Below are positions 13,474 through 22,920 of a stretch of 64,000 bases of DNA, piece after piece; positions within the stretch are counted from its first letter, which is position 1, and every line of letters starts with the position of its first letter. The notes under the pieces were generated by a model, which was not told the DNA's origin, searched no databases, and saw nothing but the letters and a program-made list of their open reading frames with translations. This stretch comes from Mangrovihabitans endophyticus (GTDB taxonomy: Bacteria > Actinomycetota > Actinomycetes > Mycobacteriales > Micromonosporaceae). A program made the position numbers and the translations under genes. The stretch is from assembly GCF_014646155.1 (NCBI RefSeq), contig NZ_BMMX01000001.1:171621-235620 (forward strand), written 5' to 3'.

Positions 13474-14199
13474 TCAGCGCTTGGCCGCGGCCGCCTCGTC
13501 CAGCATCCAGAGCGTCCGTCGGCCGCCGGTGGCGTGCGCGGCCGGCAGGTCGGCGCCGGACAGGGCCGCGCCGACCACGTCCGCCTTGCCGTCGCCGGCG
13601 GCGATCAGCCACACCTCGTCGGCACCGCGGATCACCGGCATGGTCAGGGTCACTCGCACCGGCGGTGGTTTCGGGCTGTCGTGCACCGCCGCGGTGATTC
13701 CGGTGGCGTCCCGCACCGGGTGGCCCGGGAAGATCGACGCCACGTGGCCGTCCTCGCCCACGCCGAGCATCAACACGTCCAGCCGCGGCACGGCCGAGCC
13801 GCCACTGGTGAGCTCCGCCGCGTACCGGCGAGCCGCAGCCTCCGCGTCGTCGCCGTCCGGACCGTCCGACGCCGGCATGGCATGCACCCGCCGGGGATCC
13901 AGCGGCAACTGGTCCAGCAGCGCGGCGCGCGCCTGGGTTTCGTTGCGTTCCGGGTCGCCGGCCGGCAGGAACCGCTCGTCGCCCCAATAGAGGTCGACGC
14001 GGGACCAGTCCACGGCGCGGGCGGCCGGCGTCTCGGCCACCGCGGCCAGCACCTTGGCCGCGATCTGTCCGCCGGTCAGCACCACGGCGGCGGTGCCCCG
14101 CTCGGCCTGCGCGTCGACGATTCTGGTCACCAACCGGGCCGCGACCGAGGACGCCAACACGTCGGCGTCCGGCACGACAACTACGGTGGTCTCGCTCAT
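13474..14199 (-). CDS. pgl: 6-phosphogluconolactonase
   Basis: A 241-residue enzyme of the NagB/RpiA-like fold that hydrolyses 6-phosphogluconolactone, the second step of the oxidative pentose phosphate pathway. Motifs: VVLTGGQIAAKVL, DLYWGDERFLPAGDPERNETQARAALLD and MLGVGEDGHVASIFPGHP. ATG 14199 has GAGGAG four bases upstream; an earlier TTG at 14220 is less likely. Last gene of the tkt-tal-zwf-opcA-pgl run. Confidence 0.95.
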   Translation of the reverse strand: MSETTVVVVPDADVLASSVAARLVTRIVDAQAERGTAAVVLTGGQIAAKVLAAVAETPAARAVDWSRVDLYWGDERFLPAGDPERNETQARAALLDQLPLDPRRVHAMPASDGPDGDDAEAAARRYAAELTSGGSAVPRLDVLMLGVGEDGHVASIFPGHPVRDATGITAAVHDSPKPPPVRVTLTMPVIRGADEVWLIAAGDGKADVVGAALSGADLPAAHATGGRRTLWMLDEAAAAKR

Positions 14200-14234
14200 G
14201 ATCTCCTCATCCGTACGCAAAAGGGGTGGCGGTC

Positions 14235-15251
14235 TCAGGCCGCGCTGCCGCCCGGTCCGGCGAAGGCACCGGTCGCGTCTCCTGACCGGGCCGCCAGCGC
14301 CGGGTCCTTCCAGACGTGTACCCGCATCGGGGAGCGGGCATTCAAGCCGGGCACGCCGGCCATCGCGCCCAGCGCGTCGCCGTAGATCTGGTCGGGGTCC
14401 AGCCGGCGCAGTTCCTCCGCCAGCTCGTCGCCGACCGGCCGCTTCGGCAGCGGCATGTACCGGTCCTCCTGACCGCTGCGGCTGAACAGCGCCGTGCCCT
14501 CATCCCGGGTGACCGTGACGCAGTCACCGTTGGCGCACTGCAACTGCACCGAATGCATGCGCGGGGCGCGGTCGGTCGGCTCCCACACCGGCTCGACGCC
14601 CAGCCGGGACTGCAGCCAGCCCTTCATCAGGGCGGCGGTGGGGTCGTTCGGCGGCGCCACGATCGTCGCCCCGGTGACCCGCTCCTCGGTGGTGTCGAAT
14701 GCGCCCGCGACGAGCGTGCGCCACAGGGTGATCCGGGTCCACGTGAGGTCCGTGTCGCCGGGCGCGTAGTCGTCCGCCCGCCGACGCAGCGCGGCGACCG
14801 GGTCGTCGGCCAGCTTGCTGTCGGTGATCCGGCGGTCCGCCACCACGCCCAGGAAGTCGTTGGCGATCACGTCCGGGGGCGTGTCGTGCCACCAGGTCAC
14901 CACCGGCACGTCCGGCGCCAGCAGCGGCATCACCACGGACTCGGCGTGCAGCGCCAGACGCCCGTACATCCGCATCACCACCGCCTCGGCCGGTCCCAGG
15001 CGCCCGCCGACCACGATCTCCGCGTCCAGCCTGCTGCGCCCCTCCAGATCGGAGCGGACCACGATGAGCAGGCGGCACGGGTGTGCGGCCGCGGCGATGG
15101 TGGCGGCTGCCTCCGCCTCCCGGACCTTCTTCTCCTCGACCACTGCGACAAGCGTCAGCGCGAGGCCGGAGGCCACACCGCCCGCGCTGCGCCGCTCGGC
15201 CGCCAGGGCCTTGACGACCTCGTTGCCGGTGGTGTCCCACAAGCCGATCAC
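14235..15251 (-). CDS. opcA: Glucose-6-phosphate dehydrogenase assembly protein OpcA
   Basis: OpcA is an allosteric partner required for full G6PDH activity in cyanobacteria and actinobacteria. The 338-residue product has the family blocks LVAVVEEKKVREAEAA, RLLIVVRSD, GGRLGPAEAVVMRMYG, DVPVVTWWHDTPPD and TDLTWTRITLWRTLVAGAF. GTG start with GGGGGA five bases upstream; 16 nt after zwf and 35 nt before pgl, as in most actinobacteria. Confidence 0.95.
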   Translation of the reverse strand: MIGLWDTTGNEVVKALAAERRSAGGVASGLALTLVAVVEEKKVREAEAAATIAAAAHPCRLLIVVRSDLEGRSRLDAEIVVGGRLGPAEAVVMRMYGRLALHAESVVMPLLAPDVPVVTWWHDTPPDVIANDFLGVVADRRITDSKLADDPVAALRRRADDYAPGDTDLTWTRITLWRTLVAGAFDTTEERVTGATIVAPPNDPTAALMKGWLQSRLGVEPVWEPTDRAPRMHSVQLQCANGDCVTVTRDEGTALFSRSGQEDRYMPLPKRPVGDELAEELRRLDPDQIYGDALGAMAGVPGLNARSPMRVHVWKDPALAARSGDATGAFAGPGGSAA

Positions 15252-15267
15252 TTCGTTCCCCCTGCCA

Positions 15268-16794
15268 TCAGGCTCGCCGCCACGCGCGGCCCTCGCGGGC
15301 CAGCATTTCGTCGGATGCGCGCGGTCCCCATTCGCCCGCGCGGTAGCGTTCCGGCTTGGTGCCCGCCCACCCCGTCTCCAACGGGTCGATGACGCGCCAG
15401 CTCTGCTCCACTTCGGCCGCGTCCGGGAACAACGTCCGGTCGCCGACCAGCACGTCCAGCACGAGACGTTCGTACGCCTCCGGGCTGGACTCGGTGAACG
15501 CCTCGCCGTACTGGAAGTCCATCGCGATGTCGCGGACCTCCATCGTGGTGCCGGGCACCTTGGAGCCGAACTTGAGCACCACGCCCTCGTCCGGCTGGAC
15601 CCGGATGACGAGCTGGTTGTTGCCCAGCATCTCCACGTCGGCCGGGTCGAAGGGCAGGTGCGGCGCCCGCTTGAACATGATCGCGATCTCGGTCACCCGG
15701 CGCGGCATGCGCTTGCCGACCCGCACGAAGAACGGCACGCCGGCCCAGCGGCGGTTCTGAATGCCGAGGCGCACCGCCACGTACGTCTCCGTGGTGGAGT
15801 CGTCCGGCACGCCCTTCTCCTCCAGGTAGCCCACCGCACGCTCGCCGGCCACCCAGCCTTGCAGGTACTGGCCGCGTACGGTGCCCGTGGCGATGTCGTC
15901 GGGGATGCTGATCGCCTTGAGCACCTTCAGCTTCTCGGCCCGGATCTCGTTGGGGTCGAAGCTCGTCGGCTCTTCCATGCCCACCAGGGCCAGCAACTGC
16001 AGCAGGTGGTTCTGCAACACGTCACGGGCGGCGCCCGCCGCGTCGTAGAACGCGGCCCGGGTGCCGATGCCGACGTCCTCCGCCATGGTGATCTGCACCG
16101 AGTCGACGTACTTGGAGTTCCACACCGGCTCGAACAGGCTGTTCGCGAAGCGCAGCGCGAGGATGTTCTGGACCGTCTCCTTGCCCAGATAGTGGTCGAT
16201 GCGGAAGACGTCCTCCGGGGTGAACACCTCGTCGACGAGCTGGTTCAGCGCCTTGGCGGTCTTCAGGTCGTTGCCGAACGGCTTCTCCACCACCACCCGG
16301 CGCCAGCCGCCGGACTTGGCGTTGTCCGCCATCCCGGTGCGGTTGAGCTGGTTGAGCACCAGCGGGAACGCGGCGGGCGGGATGGAGAAATAGAATGCGG
16401 CGTTGCCCGCGATGCCGTTGCGTTCGCGCAGATCGTCCAGCGTGGCGGCCAAGTGGTCGAAGGCCGCGTCGTCGTCGAAGGAGCCGGGCACGAACTGGAA
16501 CTGGCTGGCCAGCCGCTGCCAGACGTCCTCACGCCAGGGCGTGCGGGCGCCCTTCTTGGCGGCCTCGTAGGCCAGCGACTCGAAGTCGCCGTCGCCCCAG
16601 TCGCGCCGGGCGAAGCCGAGCACCACGAAACCGGGGGGTAACAGGCCGCGGTTGGCCAGATCGTAGACGGCCGGGATGAGTTTCTTTCGGGACAGGTCGC
16701 CCGTGACTCCGAAGATCACCAGAGCACACGGCTCGGGGATCCGGGGTAGCCGACGGTCCTGTGCGCTGCGCAGCGGATTACCCACGTCTGCCAT
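15268..16794 (-). CDS. zwf: Glucose-6-phosphate 1-dehydrogenase
   Basis: A 508-residue NADP-linked enzyme that starts the oxidative pentose phosphate pathway. Seen: N-terminal VIFGVTGDLSRKKLIPAVYDL, the substrate signature RIDHYLGKETVQN with catalytic His, and the C-terminal NQLVIRVQPDEGV. ATG 16794 is annotated; GTG 16785 (residue 4) has a better placed AGGA and could be the true start. Physically and functionally linked to opcA, pgl, tal and tkt. Confidence 0.97.
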   Translation of the reverse strand: MADVGNPLRSAQDRRLPRIPEPCALVIFGVTGDLSRKKLIPAVYDLANRGLLPPGFVVLGFARRDWGDGDFESLAYEAAKKGARTPWREDVWQRLASQFQFVPGSFDDDAAFDHLAATLDDLRERNGIAGNAAFYFSIPPAAFPLVLNQLNRTGMADNAKSGGWRRVVVEKPFGNDLKTAKALNQLVDEVFTPEDVFRIDHYLGKETVQNILALRFANSLFEPVWNSKYVDSVQITMAEDVGIGTRAAFYDAAGAARDVLQNHLLQLLALVGMEEPTSFDPNEIRAEKLKVLKAISIPDDIATGTVRGQYLQGWVAGERAVGYLEEKGVPDDSTTETYVAVRLGIQNRRWAGVPFFVRVGKRMPRRVTEIAIMFKRAPHLPFDPADVEMLGNNQLVIRVQPDEGVVLKFGSKVPGTTMEVRDIAMDFQYGEAFTESSPEAYERLVLDVLVGDRTLFPDAAEVEQSWRVIDPLETGWAGTKPERYRAGEWGPRASDEMLAREGRAWRRA

Positions 16795-16937
16795 CCTGCC
16801 AGTTTCCTGCGGTCATGCAGGGTTACGTCGAAGAGTCGCCGCGATTGCCCGCGTCGACTCGATTGCTGGGGCGTGGACGCACCGCCGGGCCCGCCGTGTG
16901 ACGACGGGCCCGGCAGTCAGTGCGCCGGTGGCGCGGG

Positions 16938-18080
16938 TTACTTCGCGGCGGCGTCGCTCGGGTTGCCCGCACCCTGGGCGGCGGCCTTCAACGACTTGTC
17001 GACGTCCTCGAGCAGCTCCACCCAGCTACTCTCGAACTTCTCCACGCCCTCGTCCTCCAGGACCTGCACCACGTCGGCCATGTCGACGCCGACGGCGGCC
17101 AGATCGGACATGGCCTGGCGGGCCGCGTCGTACGCGGTGGTGACGGTGTCGCCCTTGGTCTCGCCGTGGTCGGCGTACGCGGTGATCACCGACTCCGGCA
17201 TGGTGTTCACCGTGCCGGGGGCGATGAGCTGCTCCACGTAGATGGTGTCCGGGAAGTCGGGGTTCTTGGTGGACGTGGACGCCCACAGCGGACGCTGCGG
17301 GTGCGCACCCGCGTCGGCCAGCGCCTGCCAGCGGTCGGTGGCGAACGCCTCGGTGTACGCCTCGTACGCGAGCTGGGCGTTGGCGATCGCCGCCTTGCCC
17401 TTGAGCGCCTTGGCCTCGTCGCTGCCGATCTTGTCGAGGCGCTTGTCGACCTCGGTGTCGACACGGGAGACGAAGAAGGACGCCACCGAGCCGATCTTGG
17501 TCAGGTCGTGTCCGTTCTCCTTGGCCTGCTCCAGACCGGACATGAACGCGTCCATCACCGCGCGGTAGCGCTCCAGCGAGAAGATCAGCGTCACGTTCAC
17601 GCTGATTCCGGCCGCCAGGGTGGCGGTGATCGCGGGCAGCCCGGCCTTGGTGGCCGGGATCTTGATGAACAGGTTCGGCCGGTCGACCAGCCACCACAGA
17701 GTCTTGGCCTCGGCGATGGTCTTCTCGGTCTGGTGGGCCTTGCGCGGGTCCACCTCGATGGAGATCCTCCCGTCCACGCCGCCGGACGCATCGTACGCCG
17801 GACGCATCACGTCGCACGCCCAGCGTACGTCGTAGCCGGTCATCAGCCGCACGGCCTCCTCGACCGTGACGCCCTGCGCGGCCAGCTCGCGCACCTGCGC
17901 GTCGTAGGCGTCGGCGTCGGCCAGCGCCTTGGCGAAGATGGTCGGGTTGGTGGTGACGCCCACCAGATGCTGCTCACGGCGCATCTGGTCCAGCCCGCCG
18001 CTGGACAGGCGCACACGGGAGAGGTCATCGAGCCACACCGCCACCCCTGCGGCGGAGAGCTCGGCCAGCCTATCGGTCAT
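16938..18080 (-). CDS. tal: Transaldolase
   Basis: A 380-residue TIM-barrel enzyme moving a three-carbon dihydroxyacetone unit in the non-oxidative pentose phosphate pathway. Motifs: [13 protein letters not shown] near residue 40, the Schiff-base lysine region [16 protein letters not shown], and [16 protein letters not shown]. This is the longer actinobacterial type. ATG 18080 with GAGGAG eight bases upstream. It sits 35 nt downstream of tkt. Confidence 0.97.
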   Translation of the reverse strand: MTDRLAELSAAGVAVWLDDLSRVRLSSGGLDQMRREQHLVGVTTNPTIFAKALADADAYDAQVRELAAQGVTVEEAVRLMTGYDVRWACDVMRPAYDASGGVDGRISIEVDPRKAHQTEKTIAEAKTLWWLVDRPNLFIKIPATKAGLPAITATLAAGISVNVTLIFSLERYRAVMDAFMSGLEQAKENGHDLTKIGSVASFFVSRVDTEVDKRLDKIGSDEAKALKGKAAIANAQLAYEAYTEAFATDRWQALADAGAHPQRPLWASTSTKNPDFPDTIYVEQLIAPGTVNTMPESVITAYADHGETKGDTVTTAYDAARQAMSDLAAVGVDMADVVQVLEDEGVEKFESSWVELLEDVDKSLKAAAQGAGNPSDAAAK

Positions 18081-18115
18081 CGCGATCGCTCCTCAGTCGT
18101 CTTGTGCAGTGTGGC

Positions 18116-20266
18116 TCAGTTGCCGGTGGTTCCGCCGGTGATCTCGCCGACCTTGGCGAGCGCGGCGTTGGCCTTGGCCACCACGTTGTCCGCGGTGAAC
18201 CCGAACTGCTCGAACAGGGTCTTGGCCGGGGCGCTGGCACCGTAGTGCTCGATGCTGACCGCCTCGCCGGCCTCGCCGAGCAGCCGGTCCCAGCTCATCC
18301 GGATGCCCGCCTCGACGCTCACCCGGGCCTTGACGCCCCGCGGCAGTACCCGCTGCTGGTACGCGGTGTCCTGCTCGAAGAACCACTCCTGGCAGGGCAT
18401 GGAGACCACGCGGGTGGGCGTGCCCTGCGCCTCCAGGCGTTCCTGGGCGGTGAGGCAGTGCTGCACCTCGGAGCCGGTGCCGATGAGGATGACCTCGGGC
18501 GTGCCGCTGGACGCCTCGGACAGGATGTAGCCGCCACGGAGCACGCCCTCGGCCGAGGCGTACGTGCTCCGGTCGATGGTCGGCAGGCCCTGGCGGCTGA
18601 GCGCCAGTGCGGTCGGGCGGTCGGTGTGCTCCAGCGCGCCGCGCCAGGCCCAGGCGGTCTCGTTGGCGTCCGCCGGGCGCACCACGTCCAGGCCGACGAT
18701 GGCCCGCAGCGCGGACAGCGTCTCGATGGGCTGGTGCGTCGGGCCGTCCTCGCCCAGGCCGATGGAGTCGTGCGTCCAGACGTAGGTGACCGGCAGCTTC
18801 ATCAGGGCGGCCAGCCGCACCGCGGGACGCATGTAGTCGCTGAACACCAGGAACGTGCCGCCGTACGGGCGGGTGCCGCCGTGCAGCGCGATGCCGTTGA
18901 GGATCGCGCCCATGCCGTGCTCGCGGATGCCGAAGTGCAGCGTGCGGCCGTATTCGTTACCCGGGAACGACTTGGTCGCGTACTCCGACGGGATGAACGA
19001 CGGCTCGCCCTTCATGGTGGTGTTGTTGCTCTCCGCCAGGTCGGCCGAGCCGCCCCACAGCTCCGGCAGGACCGGGGCGAGGGCCTCCAGTACCTTGGCC
19101 GAGGCGGCGCGTGACGCGATGCCCTTGGCATCGGCGGGGAACTCCGGCAGCGCGGCGGCCCAGCCGTCGGGCAGCGTGCGGGTGGCCATCCGGTCGTGCA
19201 GCTTCTTGGCGTCCGGGTTTGCCCCGGCCCAGGCGTCGTAGGACTTCTGCCACTCCGCGTGCGCCTGCGCGCCGCGGGCGGACACCTGGCGGGCGTGCTC
19301 GATCACCTCCGCGTCGACGGCGAAGGTCTCGTTCGGGTCGAAGCCGAGGATGGTCTTGGTGGCCGCCACCTCGTCGGCGCCCAGCGCCGAGCCGTGCGCC
19401 TTGCCGGTGTTCTGCTTGTTCGGCGCGGGCCAGCCGATGATGGTGCGCAGCACGATGAAGGAGGGGCGGTCGGTGACCGACTGGGCCTCCATGATCGCCT
19501 GGTGCAGCGCCTCGACGTCCTCGTGGTAGTCGCCCTTGGCCGGGTCGCCGGTGCGCCAGTCGACGGTCTGCACGTGCCAGCCGTACGCGGCATAGCGGGC
19601 CCCGGCGTCCTCGTTCTTGGCGATCCGGGTGTCGTCCTCGATGGAGATCTCGTTGTCGTCGTAGATCAGCGTGAGGTTGCCCAGCTTCTGCACCGAGGCC
19701 AGCGCGCTGGCCTCGTGGCTGACGCCCTCCTCGATGTCACCGTCCGAGCAGAACGCGTAGACGTGGTGGTCGAACGGCGAGGCGCCGGGCTCGGCGGCCG
19801 GGTCGAACAGGCCGCGTTCGCGGCGAGCGGCCATGGCCATGCCGACGGCGTTGCCGATGCCCTGACCGAGCGGGCCGGTGGTGACCTCGACGCCGGGCGT
19901 GTGGCCGTACTCGGGGTGGCCGGGCGTCAGCGAGTCCCACTGGCGCAGCGCGGCCAGGTCATCCAGGCTCAGGCCGTAGCCGGCCAGGTAGAGCTGGATG
20001 TACAGGGTGAGGCTGGAGTGCCCACAGGAGAGTACGAAGCGGTCCCGGCCGACCCAGTTCGGGTCGGTCGGGTCGTGCCGCATCACCTTGTTGAACAGCA
20101 GATATGCGGCGGGAGCCAGGCTCATCGCCGTGCCGGGGTGGCCGTTGCCGGCCTTCTCCACGGCGTCCATGGCCAGCACCCGGACGGTGTCTACCGCCTT
20201 GCGGTCGAGGTCGGACCAGTTGAGAGCAGGATGTTTGGCAGCCACGTCGGTGAGCTCCTCGGGCAT
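18116..20266 (-). CDS. tkt: Transketolase
   Basis: A 716-residue thiamine-diphosphate enzyme moving two-carbon ketol units. Seen: AGNGHPGTAMSLAPAAYLL near residue 40, GPLGQGIGNAVGMA (~120), the ThDP loop FCSDGDIEEGVSHEA, the Pyr-domain motif HFGIREHGMGAILNG, and THDSIGLGEDGPTHQP. Start ATG 20266 with AAAGGA upstream. A TAGGGT hexamer on the minus strand (20298-20293) may be the -10 of a promoter for the tkt-tal-zwf-opcA-pgl run. Divergent from ctaB. Confidence 0.97.
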   Translation of the reverse strand: MPEELTDVAAKHPALNWSDLDRKAVDTVRVLAMDAVEKAGNGHPGTAMSLAPAAYLLFNKVMRHDPTDPNWVGRDRFVLSCGHSSLTLYIQLYLAGYGLSLDDLAALRQWDSLTPGHPEYGHTPGVEVTTGPLGQGIGNAVGMAMAARRERGLFDPAAEPGASPFDHHVYAFCSDGDIEEGVSHEASALASVQKLGNLTLIYDDNEISIEDDTRIAKNEDAGARYAAYGWHVQTVDWRTGDPAKGDYHEDVEALHQAIMEAQSVTDRPSFIVLRTIIGWPAPNKQNTGKAHGSALGADEVAATKTILGFDPNETFAVDAEVIEHARQVSARGAQAHAEWQKSYDAWAGANPDAKKLHDRMATRTLPDGWAAALPEFPADAKGIASRAASAKVLEALAPVLPELWGGSADLAESNNTTMKGEPSFIPSEYATKSFPGNEYGRTLHFGIREHGMGAILNGIALHGGTRPYGGTFLVFSDYMRPAVRLAALMKLPVTYVWTHDSIGLGEDGPTHQPIETLSALRAIVGLDVVRPADANETAWAWRGALEHTDRPTALALSRQGLPTIDRSTYASAEGVLRGGYILSEASSGTPEVILIGTGSEVQHCLTAQERLEAQGTPTRVVSMPCQEWFFEQDTAYQQRVLPRGVKARVSVEAGIRMSWDRLLGEAGEAVSIEHYGASAPAKTLFEQFGFTADNVVAKANAALAKVGEITGGTTGN

Positions 20267-20530
20267 GGAATGTTCGAATCCTTTTGCACTTGACCCTATC
20301 TACATGGGCTAAACCCCCGCCCGGGGAACGGGGGAGGCCCATACGCTGAGAGCGGACACGATGGTTCACGGACGGTCCGCTGCCGGGGATCACCGATGTG
20401 ACGCCGTGCACCCGCGACGGGTCGCCCCGGCTGCGTGCCGCGCTGCGCGTAGTCTGTCCGAGCGTGCCGCCGGCCCTGGCCGGCAAGGGCCCGTGTGTCA
20501 GGCCGTGCCGAAGCCGGAAGGTGGCTGTCC

Positions 20531-21484
20531 GTGAGCATGATCACCGAGCGTCCCGTCTACGGGAAGCCCGGCCTTCCGGACCGCCCTCGGCAAGAGGCGG
20601 CCCCGGTGCGGCGTGACCTGGCCGGCGTGATCAAGGCGTACGTGGCGCTGACCAAACCGCGCATCGTCGAGCTGCTGCTGGTCACCACGGTGCCCGCCAT
20701 GATGCTCGCCGCGGGCGGGCTTCCCGACCTGGTCACGGCGGTGGTCGTGCTGATCGGTGGGTCGCTGGCCGCGGGTGCCGCGAGCGCGCTGAACTGCTAC
20801 ATCGACCGTGACATCGACCAGTTGATGCGGCGCACCAAGCGGCGCCCGCTTCCCGCGCACAGCGTGACTCCGCGGGCGGTGCTGATCTTCGGCTTGGCGC
20901 TGGCGGCCGTTTCGCTGGTGCTCATGGGCGTCTTCACCAACGTGCTGGCCACCGTCCTGACCGCCGCCGCGATCGTGTACTACGACGTGGTCTATACGAT
21001 GTGGCTGAAGCGCCGCACGCCGCAGAACACGTTCTGGGGCGGGATTTGCGGCGCCGCCCCGGTGATCATCGGATGGGCCGCGGTGACCGGCTCGGTGGCC
21101 CCGCTGGGCTGGGCGCTTTTTGCTGTTGTCTTCTTTTGGCAGATGCCGCATTTCTATGCGCTCGCCATCAAGTACAAGGCCGACTATGCCCGCGCGGGCA
21201 TCCCGATGCTCCCGGTGGTGCGGTCCGCCGCCCGGGTGAACCGGGAGATCCTGGTGTTCACCGTGCTCACGGTGGTCGCGTCGCTGGCCGCGTGGCCGCT
21301 GGGCATGGGCCCGGTCTACGGCGTGGCGGCGGTGCTCACCGGCGGTCTGTTCCTCGCCGAGGCGGTGCGTCTGGTGTCGCGGTCGCGACGCGGTGAGCCG
21401 CTGCACGCGATGCGGCTCTTCCACCTGTCCACGACATACTTGACGCTGCTGTTCATCGCGGTGGCGTGCGACGCTCTCCTCTGA
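20531..21484 (+). CDS. ctaB: Protoheme IX farnesyltransferase (heme O synthase)
   Basis: A 317-residue polytopic membrane prenyltransferase of the UbiA family that converts heme B to heme O for cytochrome oxidase. About nine hydrophobic helices are visible. The prenyl-diphosphate motif [20 protein letters not shown] lies near residue 90 and the family block [18 protein letters not shown] further on, then [20 protein letters not shown] 20531 was chosen because GGAAGG lies nine bases upstream; ATG 20537 is possible. ctaA, the next step, is 1.4 kb away on the other strand. Confidence 0.96.
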   Translation: MSMITERPVYGKPGLPDRPRQEAAPVRRDLAGVIKAYVALTKPRIVELLLVTTVPAMMLAAGGLPDLVTAVVVLIGGSLAAGAASALNCYIDRDIDQLMRRTKRRPLPAHSVTPRAVLIFGLALAAVSLVLMGVFTNVLATVLTAAAIVYYDVVYTMWLKRRTPQNTFWGGICGAAPVIIGWAAVTGSVAPLGWALFAVVFFWQMPHFYALAIKYKADYARAGIPMLPVVRSAARVNREILVFTVLTVVASLAAWPLGMGPVYGVAAVLTGGLFLAEAVRLVSRSRRGEPLHAMRLFHLSTTYLTLLFIAVACDALL

Positions 21485-21643
21485 GTGAACCGCCCGCCGT
21501 TTTGCCCCATTTGTCGATGAACCGGGCGTAGCTCATTCGGCGGATTGCGGTCACCCCGCAATTCAGGCGCAATACGGTCAAAGCAGGGTGAGGAACGGCT
21601 AAACTCCCTGGTAATTGGCATCACACAACAGGGGTGAAGTTAC

Positions 21644-21678
21644 TTGCGATGGGGCCAAGGTTGCTTAGGCTGCCCCCC
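21644..21678 (+). promoter_or_regulatory. Candidate promoter for a leaderless small gene
   Basis: TTGCGA (21644-21649), a 16-bp spacer and TAGGCT (21666-21671) end seven bases before the ATG at 21679. The arrangement predicts a transcript starting at the ATG. No well placed Shine-Dalgarno sequence is present. Confidence 0.5.
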
Positions 21679-21972
21679 ATGGCAGAAGGTTCCGGCACAT
21701 TGACCGCCGACATCAAGTCGTTCGCCGGCCAGCACGGCGGCGCGCGTGCGGTCATCGAATACGTCGGCAAGCGGGGCGCACGCATCGTCCTGGTCGGCGA
21801 AGACGGCGAGTGGTCTGACCAGTTCGTCGCCGGCGGCACCGACGTGGCCCGCCGGGCTTGCGACGAGGCGGGTGTCCAAGTGGAGAACGAGTGGGAGCGC
21901 GAGCTCATGGAGCAGATGCGTCCCAGCAACGACCTCTGGCGCTCGATGGCCCGACGGAGCATGGCCCGATGA
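21679..21972 (+). CDS. Conserved-looking small protein of unknown function
   Basis: A 97-residue, soluble, mixed-charge protein with no signal peptide or membrane segment. It starts with a Ser/Thr-containing stretch, continues with ADIKSFAGQHGGARAVIEYVGKRGARIVLVGEDGEWSDQ in pieces predicted as helix-strand, and ends in an Arg/Met-rich tail. I do not recognise a characterised family. Its position between ctaB and an ATP-grasp gene, near ctaA, is the only functional hint. ATG 21679 was chosen over the GTG at 21634 because of the TAGGCT-N7-ATG arrangement. Confidence 0.7.
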   Translation: MAEGSGTLTADIKSFAGQHGGARAVIEYVGKRGARIVLVGEDGEWSDQFVAGGTDVARRACDEAGVQVENEWERELMEQMRPSNDLWRSMARRSMAR

Positions 21973-21996
21973 CGCAGCCCGGCTAGCTTCTCACCC

Positions 21997-22920
21997 ATGA
22001 CCTCAGCGCACTCCCCTTCCACCACCCATGTCGCAGCGACCCGGGAAACCTCCCGGGTCGCTCTTGTCACCTGCACCCGGATGCCCGACCTGCACCCCGA
22101 CGACCAGGGCTTGCGCGCGGCGTTGCGCGCCCGCGGCGCCCGGGTGGACGCGGTGAGCTGGGACGACCCGGCCGTGGACTGGGCCGGTTACGACCTCGCG
22201 GTGCTGCGCTCGACGTGGGACTACACCCAACGGCGCGACGAATTCGTGGCCTGGGCGAGCCGGGTGCCCCGCCTGGCCAACCCGGCGCCAATCGTCGCCT
22301 GGAACACCGACAAGCACTATCTGCGCGACCTCGCCGCGGCCGGGCTGCCGGTCACGCCGACCACCTTCGTGGAACCGGGACAGCGGTGGACGGCGCCGGA
22401 CTCCGGCGTCTGGGTGGTCAAGCCGGCGGTCAGCGCGGGCAGCCTGGACACCGGCCGGTACGAGATGCCCGGCGCGTCGCACGCCGCCACGGCACATGTG
22501 GACCGGCTCACCGCGGCCGGGCGGACCGTCATGGTGCAGCCCTACCTGGAGGCAGTGGACACCGTGGGGGAGACGACGGTGCTGTGCTTCCCGGACGCCA
22601 CCGGTGCGCTCGCATACAGCCACGGCGTCCGCAAGCCCGCGATGCTGACCGGCCCGGATGGCGGCGACCCGGAGCCGTGGGCGCGGGAGCGCATCGCCGC
22701 GTGCACCCCCGCCCCCGCCGAGCTGGCGGTGGCCGAACGGGTGCTGGCCGCGGTGCCCGGCGGGACCGGACAGTTGCTCTATGCCCGGGTCGACCTGATC
22801 CCCGGTCCGGACGGCGAGCCGCTGCTGCTGGAGCTGGAGCTCACCGAGCCGTCACTGTTCTTCGATCACGCGCCGGGCGCGGCCGACCGGATGGCGGACG
22901 CGGTGCTGGCACGCGCGTGA
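21997..22920 (+). CDS. ATP-grasp domain protein (DcsG/RimK-like)
   Basis: A 307-residue protein with an ATP-grasp layout: N-terminal domain with a clear WDDPAVDWAGYDLAVLRSTWDY motif, then the ATP-binding part WVVKPAVSAGSLDTGRY, MVQPYLEAVDTVGETTVLCF and the metal-binding end LLLELELTEPSLFF. The pattern resembles the family that contains the D-cycloserine cyclo-ligase DcsG, a group widespread in actinobacteria with mostly unknown substrates. The usual reaction is ATP-dependent ligation of a carboxylate to an amine or thiol. TAGCTT ends seven bases before the ATG. Its 3' end overlaps ctaA by 55 bp, tail to tail. Confidence 0.82.
   Translation: MTSAHSPSTTHVAATRETSRVALVTCTRMPDLHPDDQGLRAALRARGARVDAVSWDDPAVDWAGYDLAVLRSTWDYTQRRDEFVAWASRVPRLANPAPIVAWNTDKHYLRDLAAAGLPVTPTTFVEPGQRWTAPDSGVWVVKPAVSAGSLDTGRYEMPGASHAATAHVDRLTAAGRTVMVQPYLEAVDTVGETTVLCFPDATGALAYSHGVRKPAMLTGPDGGDPEPWARERIAACTPAPAELAVAERVLAAVPGGTGQLLYARVDLIPGPDGEPLLLELELTEPSLFFDHAPGAADRMADAVLARA

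Noticed and set aside
20267..20285. GTTCGAATCC resembling a tRNA T-loop
   Set aside because: No acceptor stem, anticodon arm or D-arm could be placed around it; the flank is the tkt start.
21670..21685. Hairpin CTGCC-CCCCAT-GGCAG over the start codon at 21679
   Set aside because: If the transcript is leaderless, as the promoter suggests, the 5' arm is not transcribed, so the hairpin would not form in RNA.
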